Shown: positions 8,080 to 18,335, counted from the first letter of the stretch. The stretch is 64,000 nucleotides of DNA from Solitalea agri (GCF_023914155.1 NZ_JAMWYS010000058.1:124001-188000); one strand, 5' to 3'. The notes: generated from the sequence alone by a model not told the origin. Translations and numbers: made by a program.

Positions 8080-9060
8080 TTACTCGAATGAAAAGATTTT
8101 CTTCCAGTCATTCTTCATGCTCACAATTACCCAACCCCTTTTCGGGCCTTCATCAAGCCCTTTGCTAAGTGTTCCAATTTTTGATTGGCGATCATATGCA
8201 AACTCACGTTCTGCATCATCATGATGAACAATCAGGCCAAAACGTTTTCCGACTGCAGATGTCGTATATTCAAGCATCTGGAAATCGCCATCAGAGTTTC
8301 CAAAAGCAGCAATGGGGATTCTGCCTATATGATCGTGAATGCCAACCGGTTTTCCTTCTTTATCATCCAATAAAGCAATTGTCTGAGTACGGATTAACAC
8401 AGGTTTTCCATCAACTAACTGATACTTTAATTTAAAGCTTGTGCCAACTACTTGCTCAGGTGGTATTCCGTAAACCCTTTCGGCCCAAACCCGCATAAAA
8501 TCGATGTTGCCACCGGAAACAATAAATGTTTTGAATCCATTCGCTCGCAAATAGTTTAAAAGTTCCAGCATCGGCTGAAAAACACATTCTGTATATAATT
8601 TTTTAAACCTTGGATGTCGCGCCGTGTCTGACCAGGCTTTCACTGAGGCACTAAATTCATCAGTAGTCATGCCTGTATGAGTGGCCACTAAAATTGCTAA
8701 TAATGATTTTTCACCTCCAGCCAATGCACCTTTAAGGTTTCCTGCTAAAATAGATTTAAAGGGTTCATTTGCCTTCCATTCAGGGTGTTTAGGCGCCATC
8801 ACTTTTATCTGATCGATCGCAAATAGAAACTGAAAATACAAGGGTTGTTCGCTCCAAAGTGTTCCGTCGTTATCAAATGTAGCGATACGCTCAGGGACAG
8901 ATACAAAATCAGTTGAACCTTCTGTTGTCACGTTTTTTACAAAGTTAATGATGGCTTGTTTCGATTGACCTTCATTCCATGATGGTAATGGATCTTGTGC
9001 TAATAACTGTAATGGAAGAATTAGCAAAAGTATCCATTGCAGTTTTAATAAGATTTTCAT
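8080..9060 (-). CDS. exported HAD-superfamily phosphatase
   Basis: A 326-residue haloacid-dehalogenase-type hydrolase with a signal peptide ending near LQLLAQ. The catalytic motif I is D63-N-D65-G-T67 in IATFDNDGTLW. Motif II is in TFIVSGGNIDF and motif III/IV in AAFGNSDGDFQML. The cap insertion is helical. Export makes it a periplasmic or secreted phosphatase rather than a serine-pathway enzyme. It sits between the 2H phosphoesterase-like gene and the arylsulfatase on the same strand, consistent with a set that strips charged groups from an external substrate. Confidence 0.82.
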   Translation of the reverse strand: MKILLKLQWILLLILPLQLLAQDPLPSWNEGQSKQAIINFVKNVTTEGSTDFVSVPERIATFDNDGTLWSEQPLYFQFLFAIDQIKVMAPKHPEWKANEPFKSILAGNLKGALAGGEKSLLAILVATHTGMTTDEFSASVKAWSDTARHPRFKKLYTECVFQPMLELLNYLRANGFKTFIVSGGNIDFMRVWAERVYGIPPEQVVGTSFKLKYQLVDGKPVLIRTQTIALLDDKEGKPVGIHDHIGRIPIAAFGNSDGDFQMLEYTTSAVGKRFGLIVHHDDAEREFAYDRQSKIGTLSKGLDEGPKRGWVIVSMKNDWKKIFSFE

Positions 9061-9154
9061 TGGAGCTTGGATTAAAAAGGACTGTTAAAATATTTCAACA
9101 GTCCTTAGGTTATTTTTTATGATTTCAACAGAAGTTATTTTAATCTGATAATAA

Positions 9155-10765
9155 TTAATTACTAGTAGGTTTCTCCGTCATTTTACGCATTACTTCATCG
9201 AGGTTAAAGCTGGCAGGTTTTTGCCGTGGTGGAAATTCTTTGAAAGTTGCCAGCCATTTTCCCACATAGCCCAGTGCTCCATAGGTGTAGTAAATATGAT
9301 GAAGTTGCCAGTCCGCATATTCAAATGAGTAGGGGCCACGCTCGAACGGATCGGCTAACAAATCATATACCTGGGGCACCCTGAGCTTTGTGTATTCCAA
9401 CTTCCAAATATCCATACCCTCATGATATTGTTCAATGAACGAAACTTTCCATCTGCCATAACGAAGAGCAAAAAGGTCCCCGTCATCGCTCCAATAAACA
9501 AATTCTTTACGCGGATCTTCCTTTACCTCTCCTTTGAGGAAAGGCAACATGTTATAGCCATCCAAATGCACTTTGTATGTTTTGCCATTAGCTGTATAAC
9601 CCGAGCGGCATTTCTTTACAATACTCGTATCGCCTGCAGCAGCGCAAAATGTGGGAATAAAATCTTCGTGGGAAAATATATCGTTGGAGATCGTTCCCGG
9701 TTTGGTTACCCCTGGCCAGCGTATCAATGTAGGAACCCGGTAGCCACCTTCCCAGTTGGTAGCTTTTTCACCTCTGAAAGGAGTACTTCCCCCATCGGGC
9801 CAGGTCATCATTTCAGCTCCGTTATCGGTAGTGAATACAACAATTGTATTATCGGCAATACCGAGGTCGTCTAATTTCTTTAACAGCTTACCAACATTAT
9901 CATCCAGCTCTGTCATCGCGTCCGCTTCAAGGCCTAAACCTGTTTTTCCATTATACTCAGGGCTGAGATGGGTATTGATATGGCACCTCGTTGAATTGTA
10001 ATAGCAGAAGAACGGTTTTCCAGCTTTGGTTTGCTTATCCATAAAATCAATGGCCGCAGCAGTAAATTCCCCATCAACCGTTTGCATGCGTTTTATGGTC
10101 AATGGGCCAGTATCTTCAATTCTTTGTTTCCCGATGGGACCAAATTTACCTTGAACCGTAGGATCATTTGTTGTTGTAGCATAGCAATGCAGTACGCCAC
10201 GGGGGCCAAATAGTTCTTTGTATTTTGGATCTTTAGGATAATCAGGATCTTCAGGCTCTTCCTCTGCATTTAGATGATAGAGGTTGCCGAAAAATTCGTC
10301 GAAGCCATGAGCCGTTGGCAGGAATTTATTCAGATCGCCCAAATGATTTTTACCAAACTGGCCGGTAGAATAACCCAATGCTTTTAAAAAATCAGCGATG
10401 GATGGATCTTCGGGACTAAGCCCGGCATCTGCACCCGGCATACCCACTTTAGTGAGGCCGGTTCGGATGGGTGACTGTCCGGTAATGAAAGCAGCACGGC
10501 CCGCTGTACAACTTTGTTGGGCATACCAGGTCATAAACATGGTGCCTTCTGTAGCAATACGATCAATATTTGGCGTCTTATAACCCATCATGCCCCGGTT
10601 ATAACAACTGGCATTGAACCAGCCGATATCATCACCCATAATGACGAGAATGTTGGGTTTCTTTTGTGCATGTAACGAAGTAGAAATGAGCAAAAATGCT
10701 CCAATAACCAGTGAAGTACGTAGTAACTTCTCGAGGGATGTAGAGAAACGTGTTTTAGAGTTCAT
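9155..10765 (-). CDS. exported arylsulfatase
   Basis: A 536-residue type I sulfatase with a signal peptide ending near SLHAQ. Metal ligands D45 and D46 are in GDDIGW. The formylglycine site is C86-T-A-G-R90, the Cys form of the motif; conversion to formylglycine would need a maturase (FGE or anSME) that is not encoded in this window. VFTTDNGAEM further on carries the second Asp-Asn metal pair. The family hydrolyses sulfate esters, often on polysaccharides or aryl compounds. It is the first gene of the exported four-gene run. No SusC/SusD pair is nearby, so a polysaccharide locus is not supported. Confidence 0.9.
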   Translation of the reverse strand: MNSKTRFSTSLEKLLRTSLVIGAFLLISTSLHAQKKPNILVIMGDDIGWFNASCYNRGMMGYKTPNIDRIATEGTMFMTWYAQQSCTAGRAAFITGQSPIRTGLTKVGMPGADAGLSPEDPSIADFLKALGYSTGQFGKNHLGDLNKFLPTAHGFDEFFGNLYHLNAEEEPEDPDYPKDPKYKELFGPRGVLHCYATTTNDPTVQGKFGPIGKQRIEDTGPLTIKRMQTVDGEFTAAAIDFMDKQTKAGKPFFCYYNSTRCHINTHLSPEYNGKTGLGLEADAMTELDDNVGKLLKKLDDLGIADNTIVVFTTDNGAEMMTWPDGGSTPFRGEKATNWEGGYRVPTLIRWPGVTKPGTISNDIFSHEDFIPTFCAAAGDTSIVKKCRSGYTANGKTYKVHLDGYNMLPFLKGEVKEDPRKEFVYWSDDGDLFALRYGRWKVSFIEQYHEGMDIWKLEYTKLRVPQVYDLLADPFERGPYSFEYADWQLHHIYYTYGALGYVGKWLATFKEFPPRQKPASFNLDEVMRKMTEKPTSN

Positions 10766-11135
10766 GTTAAATCATCTATATTAAACCATATTGAGAAATG
10801 ACTAAATAAGAATTAACAAGCGCTTAAACGGATTGATCGGAAAAAAGGAGAACCCTTTGTAACTATTGAAAGAATAAGAGCGCGTGAAAAGCAATGTTTC
10901 AACTATTAATTTACAATTTTAATTTTCACAAATTACAATGTTGCGAAGAATATCATGAGGTAATGACAGTACTTTAAAGCCCAGGTAAGAAACTAATCAA
11001 TACAACCTAACTAATTGTTACTCAACAACTCAATCCTTACGTTTAAAAATTGTTTAAAAAAAGTATGGAAATAATGTTCATTATTCATCTGTAATATGCT
11101 TTCTTAGTTATTTTAGCAGTATTTAAAGATTATCT
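10766..11135. other. divergent intergenic region, 370 bases
   Basis: Lies between the minus-strand arylsulfatase and the plus-strand TPR-MORN gene, so it should hold promoters for both. It is AT-rich. No exact TAnnTTTG box with a good partner was found, and no RNA gene or repeat is visible. The 27-codon open stretch near 10830-10910 lacks a start codon. Confidence 0.4.
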
Positions 11136-14100
11136 ATGAATAAGTTATTTACTTTTTGTTGTTGTTTGCTATTTTTTGTAAAGATCTCCTACTCTCAAAA
11201 TTCCCGTCCAGAAATTTTTCCTGTTAATTCGAGGGAAGTGATTGAAGAAGGCATCAAACTTTTCGATGAAGACAAATTTGACGAAGCATTAAGCAAACTC
11301 AAACAGGTTTCAAAAAGCGACACCAATTATGTTTGGTCGCTTTACGAAAGGGCTTTGACCCACAATGCAAAAGAACAATATGACCAAACGATCAAACTTT
11401 GTGAGGAGGGTATTAGTTACCACACCTATAACGATTTGAGTTTTTATTGTTTAATGGGAACCGCCTATGACTATTTAAATCAAACGGATAAGGCTCTTAC
11501 CACCTTTGACAAAGCAATTGCTAAATTCCCACAATCGTACCGAGGGTATTTCGAAAAAGCGGGTACCTACAAGCGAATACGTAATTATGTTGAAGCAGTG
11601 AAATTATATGAAAAATCAATTTCACTCAACTTCATGCATTTTGCCAGCCATTATAATTTAGGACTTATATATGCAGCCAATGGCTATACTACCCAGGCAG
11701 CCTTGTGTTATCAAACGGCCATTTTAATGGACTCGCAGAGTAAACGTTCGTTCACAGCACTACTGGAGCTCGAAAAAGTGTTAACTGTTCATAACACTAC
11801 TCCTATTGATTCGATCAAAGAATTAAAAATAGACCGCTCCCCTTTCGAAGAAATTGAACTACTGTTGCAGTCGAATGCGGCCTTGCAAAAATCATATGTG
11901 ATTAAAACCGATATCGATTACAAATGCTTGCGACAAATTCAGGTAATCCTCGAAAAACTAGGAGAAACAGAGGGAAAAGGCTTCATATTCGATTATTACG
12001 TTCCTTTTTATACCGAATTATGGAAGAAAAATTATTTTCAACCGTTTTCTTATTACATGGCGGCATCGATTGATAAAAAAGCCGGTGCTAATATAAACAA
12101 GCCTGACGGCAAGGTTAAAGACTTTTTCCAATGGGCTGTTGATCGATCTAAAGAACTAAGAGACTTACATTTCAGTAAAGAAGGAAAAAAAGTTTCAACC
12201 GAATATTATAAAACCGGAGCATTGGCATCGGTGACAGAAACTAAAGACTCCAAAGCAACAGGCCCTTATGTATCTTATTATTCTAACGGACATATTGAGA
12301 CAAAAGGAAACTTCAATGAAAATGAACAAAAAGTAGGTGAATGGATTTATTACGATGAAGATGGTAATGTTACCAAAACAGAAAATCATACTGATTCAAA
12401 AACATACACCTATAAAAGATTTCATAATAATGGTGTGATTGAAGAAGAAGGAGCTATTGAGGACGACAATTTTAAAGGTATCGTTAAAAACTACTCGAGA
12501 AGTGGCGCATTAAACAGGGAGCTTACTGCGGTTCAAAACAAAATAGAAGGCAAGCTTACCAATTATTATGATTTCGGAGGTAAAAGAAGCGAGATAAACT
12601 TTTCGAATGGTGCTCGCGAAGGTATTTATACAAATTATCATATAAATGGAGCTGTTTTAGGAACGGGAACTTATAAAGTAGGTAAAGAAACTGGCCCTTA
12701 TAAAGAATACTATATCTCTGGAAAAATTAAAACAGAAGGAGTAATAGAGGATGATCAATCTGTTGGAGAATGGAAATGGTATTACGAAAACGGAAATCTC
12801 CAAAAAACAGGATCATATAAAGACGGCAAAGAAAATGGTTTGTGGATTTTCTATGATGAAGATGGCAAAAAAAATAATGAAACTAGTTTTGCAGACGGAT
12901 TATATGATGGACTTACCTCGGAGTTTAAAAACGATAAGGTTTACAACCAATATGTTTATAAAAATAACAAGCTGAAATCTTATACTTCAATTCCTAAAAA
13001 TTATACGGTAACTAATTCTGACAAAGGACCGTTTATTATTTACAATGAAAATGGAATAAGAATTCGTGAAGGCAATGTAAAGGATGGAGGACAAGATGGT
13101 TTGTGGCATTTTTACGATGTTAATGGCATTTTACTAACCGACATTAACTTTTCTAAAGGAAAAAAAGAAGGCAACTATAAATATTACCACCCTAACGGAA
13201 AAGTAAAAATTGAAGGAACCTACGTAAATGATAGTGAAAATGGAGTTTGCTCGTATTACTTCATAACCGGTACTTTAGAATCTACAGGCACGTATGTGGA
13301 CGGCAATAAAGAAGGCGAATGGTTTGCGTATTATGAAAACGGTAAATTAAAAAGCAAAGAATACTATTCGAACGGAACGGCTACTGGCCTTACCGAAAAC
13401 TATCGTACAGATGGAACACTAGACAATATTGTTGAAATTAAAGAAGGTTACCTGGATGACTTTTCCGCCTTTGATAGCAACAATAAAATGTATGAAAATA
13501 TAAAATTGAAAGCTGGTAATGGCAAATTGGCTTTACACCATGTCAATGGAAAACCACTGTTGGATGTGGAGTATGTAAAAGGTAATAAACAAGGAAAATC
13601 TACTTCATACTATGCCAACGGTCAGGTTTCAAGAATAGAAAATTATACCTATCATACTTTACATGGTCCAACAATTGGTTACACACCTTATGGAAAAGTA
13701 AGTTTTAAAGCAAAATACACGTTTGGCAATAGGGATAGTGTTATTACTTATTACGATGATTTTACGGGGGTAAAAGAATCGACTTTCCCTTACAAAAATG
13801 GAAATTGTACTGGAGAATGTATTTGGTACAATCCGGATGGAAGTATTTCATCCACTTCTACCTATAAAAATGATGTGCGCGACGGATACTCCCTTTATTT
13901 TGACGAAATAGGAAAAAATATTAAGATACGCGTAAAATATAACCAGGGAACAATTGTTTCTTACAGCTACCTGAATAACAAAGGTGAGTTCGTCCCTGAA
14001 ATTCCAATTGGCAAAGAAAAAACGGAAGTTAAAGCCTATTACAGTTCAGGCACCCCTTCTATGGTTGCTACTTATCAAAACGGATTGCGCCAAGGCAAAC

Positions 14101-14387
14101 TGATTCATTACCATCCAAATGGAAAAGTCGAAGATGAAGAAGATTATATTGATGGAGAAAGAAACGGCGTAAAAAAGGTGTATTATGCTGATGGAACCCT
14201 ACAGAAGCTGATAAACTACAAGTTCGACTATAAGAATGGTGAAGCCAAGTATTTTAATCAAAAAGGTGAATTGATAGGTGAAGAAATATGTGAAATGGGG
14301 CAGTTACATGGAGCCTGTAAAAAACTTGCCGAAGATGGAAAATCGATGAAAACCATAAAATTTGCCTACGGAGAGCCTGTACTATGA
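11136..14387 (+). CDS. large exported TPR plus MORN/YwqK-repeat protein
   Basis: A 1083-residue protein with a signal peptide (FCCCLLFFVKISYS, then QN). Residues about 30-190 form TPR-like helical repeats, for example ALTTFDKAIAKFPQSY. From about residue 345 to the end there are some two dozen MORN/YwqK-type repeats with the pattern YYENG, L/K, T, G, Y, DG, EGEW. These are beta-hairpin repeats used for binding, also seen in YwqK antitoxin-family proteins, but no toxin partner is seen. It overlaps the next gene by 4 bases (ATGA), so the two are translationally coupled. The role is unknown; a surface or periplasmic scaffold is an inference. Confidence 0.85.
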   Translation: MNKLFTFCCCLLFFVKISYSQNSRPEIFPVNSREVIEEGIKLFDEDKFDEALSKLKQVSKSDTNYVWSLYERALTHNAKEQYDQTIKLCEEGISYHTYNDLSFYCLMGTAYDYLNQTDKALTTFDKAIAKFPQSYRGYFEKAGTYKRIRNYVEAVKLYEKSISLNFMHFASHYNLGLIYAANGYTTQAALCYQTAILMDSQSKRSFTALLELEKVLTVHNTTPIDSIKELKIDRSPFEEIELLLQSNAALQKSYVIKTDIDYKCLRQIQVILEKLGETEGKGFIFDYYVPFYTELWKKNYFQPFSYYMAASIDKKAGANINKPDGKVKDFFQWAVDRSKELRDLHFSKEGKKVSTEYYKTGALASVTETKDSKATGPYVSYYSNGHIETKGNFNENEQKVGEWIYYDEDGNVTKTENHTDSKTYTYKRFHNNGVIEEEGAIEDDNFKGIVKNYSRSGALNRELTAVQNKIEGKLTNYYDFGGKRSEINFSNGAREGIYTNYHINGAVLGTGTYKVGKETGPYKEYYISGKIKTEGVIEDDQSVGEWKWYYENGNLQKTGSYKDGKENGLWIFYDEDGKKNNETSFADGLYDGLTSEFKNDKVYNQYVYKNNKLKSYTSIPKNYTVTNSDKGPFIIYNENGIRIREGNVKDGGQDGLWHFYDVNGILLTDINFSKGKKEGNYKYYHPNGKVKIEGTYVNDSENGVCSYYFITGTLESTGTYVDGNKEGEWFAYYENGKLKSKEYYSNGTATGLTENYRTDGTLDNIVEIKEGYLDDFSAFDSNNKMYENIKLKAGNGKLALHHVNGKPLLDVEYVKGNKQGKSTSYYANGQVSRIENYTYHTLHGPTIGYTPYGKVSFKAKYTFGNRDSVITYYDDFTGVKESTFPYKNGNCTGECIWYNPDGSISSTSTYKNDVRDGYSLYFDEIGKNIKIRVKYNQGTIVSYSYLNNKGEFVPEIPIGKEKTEVKAYYSSGTPSMVATYQNGLRQGKLIHYHPNGKVEDEEDYIDGERNGVKKVYYADGTLQKLINYKFDYKNGEAKYFNQKGELIGEEICEMGQLHGACKKLAEDGKSMKTIKFAYGEPVL

Positions 14388-16303
14388 GAAAATTAATTTT
14401 GATGGCGTTATTACTAAACGCAGGATTATTGCGCGCTCAATCGAGGACAGATTTTGAAAATCTAAAAAGAAAATATCCCAGCGAAGATTTGATCGTATTA
14501 AATAAAAAAGAATATGTGTCGCTGGAGGTGGTTAAAGGAAAACTTGAAATCGAGGCCACTCATTATTATGAAGTAATGTTCATGAGTGATAAGGCGCCAA
14601 ATCTTGCTGAAAACTCTGTTGGATATTCTGCTTACTTTCAGGATATCAACAACTTGGAAGCATACAGCCTTATTCCCGATGCAGCAGGTCAATACAAGAA
14701 GATTCAGGTAAAAAACATTAAGACCACTGATAACCGTAGTAGTTCCGTTTTCTTTGATGATCAAAAACAAAAGGAATTTATGTTTGAGGGTGTAAAAAAA
14801 GGAGCTATTGGTGTTTATTCGTACAAAGAGAAATTAAAAGATCCTCATTTATTTGGCAGCTTTATCTTCAAACAATACGTACCGATTCTAAATGCCGAAT
14901 ATTCAGTTTCATTTCCAAGCGAAATTGCACTTACTTATAAAACCTTTGGCGATCAGTCCCTTATTAATTTTACTGAAAAGAAAAGTCGCAACAGAACTCA
15001 ATATTTTTGGAAAGGCAGTGACCTGCCAAAGATCCCTTATGAGTCGGATGCGCCAAGCTTACAATATTATGCACCACAAGTACTAACATTGATCAACTCT
15101 TACCAAAACTCCAATTTAAAAGTGGATGTTTTAAAAAATGTAGATCAGCTTTATAAATGGTATGTAAGCATGATTAAAGATGTAAATCAATCTCCTGGAA
15201 CTGAGCTAAAATCGCTGGTTGATTCGTTAACGAAAGGAAAATCGGAGATCGATAAAATTAAAAGCATCTATTATTGGGTTCAGGACAATGTGAAATACAT
15301 TGCGTTTGAAGATGGATTAGGAGGTTTTGTTCCCCGTGAAGCCAACGCTGTTGTAAGTAAGCGTTTTGGCGATTGCAAAGACATGGCCGGAACCATTACC
15401 ACTATGCTAAACATTGCTGGTATTAAAGCCCACCCTACCTGGATTGGTACACGGGATATTCCGTTCAGATATGAGGAAAACCCTTCTCCGCGTACAGATA
15501 ATCACATGATATCGGCGGTAAAGATCAATGACAAATGGCAATTTCTCGACGGAACAAATACATGGCTTGATTATGGAATTTCCGCAGAAGCAATACAAGG
15601 CAAAGAAGCACTTATAATGATTACTCCTGAACAATATGAAGTTGCACAGGTGCCTGTTGAAAATCGAAATGTGAATTATGAAAAAGATAGCATTAGCTTG
15701 AAGATTGATCAAAATCGTGTGATCGGAAAAGGTAAAATTGTCTTTGGCGGACTGTGGAAAACGGACATCCTCAACAATTATTCACGGGCAACCGACAAAG
15801 AACGTGAAAGCTATTTAAAGAGTCTTTGTACAAAGGGAAGTAATAAATGTAAACTGGATAATGTCAAGCCGGTCGATTTTAATAAAAGAGATATTCCGGC
15901 TTCAATAGATTATACCTACTCAATTGACGACTATGTTCGTAAGATTGATGATGAGATTATGATCAACCCTTGCTTAAACAAAAGGTTGATAAAAGCCAAT
16001 ATCGATATCGAAAACAAAAAACTGGATTATGAAGAGAATTATCATTTCATCACGCAGCAGGTACTTACTATCGAAACCCCAAAAGGCTATAAGCTTAACT
16101 ATTTACCTAATAATGCATCTTATAAGAAAGACCTATTTGGTTTTACAATAACCTATACAGTGGTTGGTGAAACTATAAAAGTGGTAGTCGATATTAATGC
16201 TGATTACCTGTTATTAAAGCCGGAGAAATTTACGGAATGGAACGAAATGATATCGGCGTTGAACGAGTCATATAACGAATTAATCACCTTTAAGAAAATT
16301 TAG
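14384..16303 (+). CDS. exported DUF3857/transglutaminase-like protein, catalytic residues intact
   Basis: A 639-residue protein with a signal peptide (MALLLNAGLLRAQ). The N-terminal half is DUF3857-like beta domain; the transglutaminase-like core follows from about residue 280. The Cys-His-Asp triad is present: C331 in RFGDCKDMAG, H374 in DNHMISAV and D389 in FLDGTNTW. The C-terminal third is a DUF3858-like beta domain. Such proteins are common in Bacteroidota; transglutaminase-like folds act as proteases, amidases or cross-linking enzymes. It overlaps the MORN gene upstream by 4 bases and is followed 5 bases later by a related gene. Confidence 0.85.
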   Translation: MRKLILMALLLNAGLLRAQSRTDFENLKRKYPSEDLIVLNKKEYVSLEVVKGKLEIEATHYYEVMFMSDKAPNLAENSVGYSAYFQDINNLEAYSLIPDAAGQYKKIQVKNIKTTDNRSSSVFFDDQKQKEFMFEGVKKGAIGVYSYKEKLKDPHLFGSFIFKQYVPILNAEYSVSFPSEIALTYKTFGDQSLINFTEKKSRNRTQYFWKGSDLPKIPYESDAPSLQYYAPQVLTLINSYQNSNLKVDVLKNVDQLYKWYVSMIKDVNQSPGTELKSLVDSLTKGKSEIDKIKSIYYWVQDNVKYIAFEDGLGGFVPREANAVVSKRFGDCKDMAGTITTMLNIAGIKAHPTWIGTRDIPFRYEENPSPRTDNHMISAVKINDKWQFLDGTNTWLDYGISAEAIQGKEALIMITPEQYEVAQVPVENRNVNYEKDSISLKIDQNRVIGKGKIVFGGLWKTDILNNYSRATDKERESYLKSLCTKGSNKCKLDNVKPVDFNKRDIPASIDYTYSIDDYVRKIDDEIMINPCLNKRLIKANIDIENKKLDYEENYHFITQQVLTIETPKGYKLNYLPNNASYKKDLFGFTITYTVVGETIKVVVDINADYLLLKPEKFTEWNEMISALNESYNELITFKKI

Positions 16304-16308
16304 CACCT

Positions 16309-18264
16309 ATGAAAAAAGTCATTTGGACTGTCATTGCAGTTTTATTTATTATCACGAAATCATATGCTCAAAAAATGGCATATGAGAAAGAAATAGGTAC
16401 TATTTCAAATAAACTAAGTACAATAACCGCTACGGAAGCCAAGGAACCTGCAATCATTCTATCAGAAAAGGTAGTTATTGAATATGCTTTTGAAGATAAA
16501 AATTTGTACAAATTCTACTTCCGTAAGAGAAGAGTGCATTTGAATGAAAATACAGCCATTGAGCAGTTTAACCGCATTTACCTCCCCATTGAAGATGATA
16601 AACAAATTGTAACACTTAAAGCAGTTGCTATTGGCAAAAATGGGCAACTAAAAGAAGTGGGCAAAGAACATATCAAACAAATTGAAGAGGAAGGCCGTCA
16701 GTTTAGCATTTTGGCTATTGAAGGACTTGAAGAAGGTGGAGAACTTGAATATTACTATTGTATCAAACAAGATTTGCGTTTTTTCGGAACCGAAAATATT
16801 CAGGACGATACTTTTATTCGTAATTACCAATTAGCTATTATCAGTCCTAATCATTTAATATGGGAAGGTAACATTTATAACACCAACCAGCCTTTCCTCT
16901 CTACTACAGATACAGTGGCAAAAACAAGAACAATAAAAGTTGAACTTAAAAATGTAGAGCAGGCCTATTCAGAGAAATATTCAGCTTCTGATGCCAATTT
17001 AATTAGAGCAGAGTATAAAATTGCATATAATAAAGCCAAAAGTGAAGACCGTTTATTTACCTGGGCACAAGCGGGTAAACGCTTTTATGAGATCTATCAT
17101 GACGGTGAGGAGGAGTCTCAAAGCACAATCGCGGCACTTGTAAAGGAACTGGGTCTTAAAGATAAATCCGAAGAAGAAGCCGTACGTATTATTGAGAATT
17201 ATATAAAAACCAATATTGCTATTCAAAAGAATACTGACGCAGCACGTATTAAAGATGTTGTTGCTCGTAAATATGGCCACAAGGATAATATTTATCAGTT
17301 GTATCTTTTCTTGTTTGATTATTTAAATATCCCAAGTCAAATGGTATTATGTTCAAATCGATTTGAGAAAAGATTTGACAAAGACTTTGACACCTGGAAT
17401 TTCTTGAATGAGGTTTTATTTTATCTGCCGGTTTCAAAAAAGTATGTGCATCCGGATAATATTGCCAGTCGTTTTGGTCCTGCACCAGATGAATTTAGCG
17501 GAACTGATGCTCTGTTTATCAAAACCTCAACATTAGGTGGACAAAAAACAGGAATTGCACTAACCAAGAAAATTGAAGAACTTCCACTTAACGGCAATAA
17601 CGATGATATGTGGTTCAACGTAGATTTTTCGGAGAACCTTTCGCAAATCAAAGGCAGTTATAAACGTGTACTGGATGGTCAACCGGCAGCAGAAATTCGT
17701 CCTTTTTATTTCTTATCAAATGATGAAGACCGTAAAGCTTTATTAACCAATATTATTAAAGCTTATACCGTGAATGATGCCGAAATTAAAAACACGGTAA
17801 TCGAAAACTTTAATATTAATTCTGATGAGATTAATAAACCGTTTACCATTTCAGCCGATATAACCAGTAAAAGTGTAATTGAAAAAGCGGGGAACAAAGT
17901 AATTTTAAAGGTAGGCGAACTTATTGGTCAGCAAGTGGAAATGTATAACGAAAAACCGCGTCAAAACCCAATTGAAATTCCTTTCCCTCACTCCTATCAT
18001 CGTGTCATCACTATTAACATTCCTAAAGGATATACTATTAAAGGTCTTGATGCTTTGAAATTTAACATCCTATATAAAAACGAAGACAAAACAATGGGTT
18101 TTGTTTCGGGATATACACTTGAAAACAATGTATTGAAGATCGATATCAATGAATACTACACAAATATATTTTATCCAAAATCGGCCTACGCTGATTTTGC
18201 CAAGATTATTAACGCTTCAGCAGATTTCAATAAAATCTCTATAGTTCTGGAAAAAGGTATTTAA
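16309..18264 (+). CDS. exported DUF3857-like paralogue with lost transglutaminase triad
   Basis: A 651-residue protein with a signal peptide (FIITKSYAQ), built like its upstream neighbour. At the place of the catalytic Cys (RFGDCKD in the neighbour) it reads KYGHKDN, with H324 at the gap and no Cys; at the place of the catalytic His (DNHM) it reads DTWN. The core is therefore probably not an enzyme and may bind or regulate its partner. It begins 5 bases after the upstream stop. A terminator follows, so it closes the three-gene operon. The alignment was made by eye. Confidence 0.8.
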   Translation: MKKVIWTVIAVLFIITKSYAQKMAYEKEIGTISNKLSTITATEAKEPAIILSEKVVIEYAFEDKNLYKFYFRKRRVHLNENTAIEQFNRIYLPIEDDKQIVTLKAVAIGKNGQLKEVGKEHIKQIEEEGRQFSILAIEGLEEGGELEYYYCIKQDLRFFGTENIQDDTFIRNYQLAIISPNHLIWEGNIYNTNQPFLSTTDTVAKTRTIKVELKNVEQAYSEKYSASDANLIRAEYKIAYNKAKSEDRLFTWAQAGKRFYEIYHDGEEESQSTIAALVKELGLKDKSEEEAVRIIENYIKTNIAIQKNTDAARIKDVVARKYGHKDNIYQLYLFLFDYLNIPSQMVLCSNRFEKRFDKDFDTWNFLNEVLFYLPVSKKYVHPDNIASRFGPAPDEFSGTDALFIKTSTLGGQKTGIALTKKIEELPLNGNNDDMWFNVDFSENLSQIKGSYKRVLDGQPAAEIRPFYFLSNDEDRKALLTNIIKAYTVNDAEIKNTVIENFNINSDEINKPFTISADITSKSVIEKAGNKVILKVGELIGQQVEMYNEKPRQNPIEIPFPHSYHRVITINIPKGYTIKGLDALKFNILYKNEDKTMGFVSGYTLENNVLKIDINEYYTNIFYPKSAYADFAKIINASADFNKISIVLEKGI

Positions 18265-18292
18265 TCTTTTCAAGTAAAAAACTATATTAACC

Positions 18293-18322
18293 AAGCAGAA
18301 CGTTCAACGTTCTGCTTTTTTT
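18293..18322 (+). terminator. intrinsic terminator of the MORN-DUF3857 operon
   Basis: Arms AAGCAGAACG and CGTTCTGCTT form a stem with a 5-base loop, followed by a run of T. It lies 28 bases after the stop of the last operon gene. Confidence 0.85.
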
Positions 18323-18335
18323 ATTCAATCTGCGC

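Noticed and set aside
9422-9874. Plus-strand open frame of 150 codons
   Set aside because: Antisense to the arylsulfatase, with no recognisable motif; the sulfatase reading is certain.
10830-10910. Open stretch with a charged translation between sulfatase and MORN genes
   Set aside because: It has no start codon, no family resemblance, and is short enough to occur by chance.
11136-14387. MORN protein as a toxin-antitoxin antitoxin
   Set aside because: YwqK-type repeats are found in annotated antitoxins, but this protein is exported and about 1080 residues long, and no toxin gene is adjacent.
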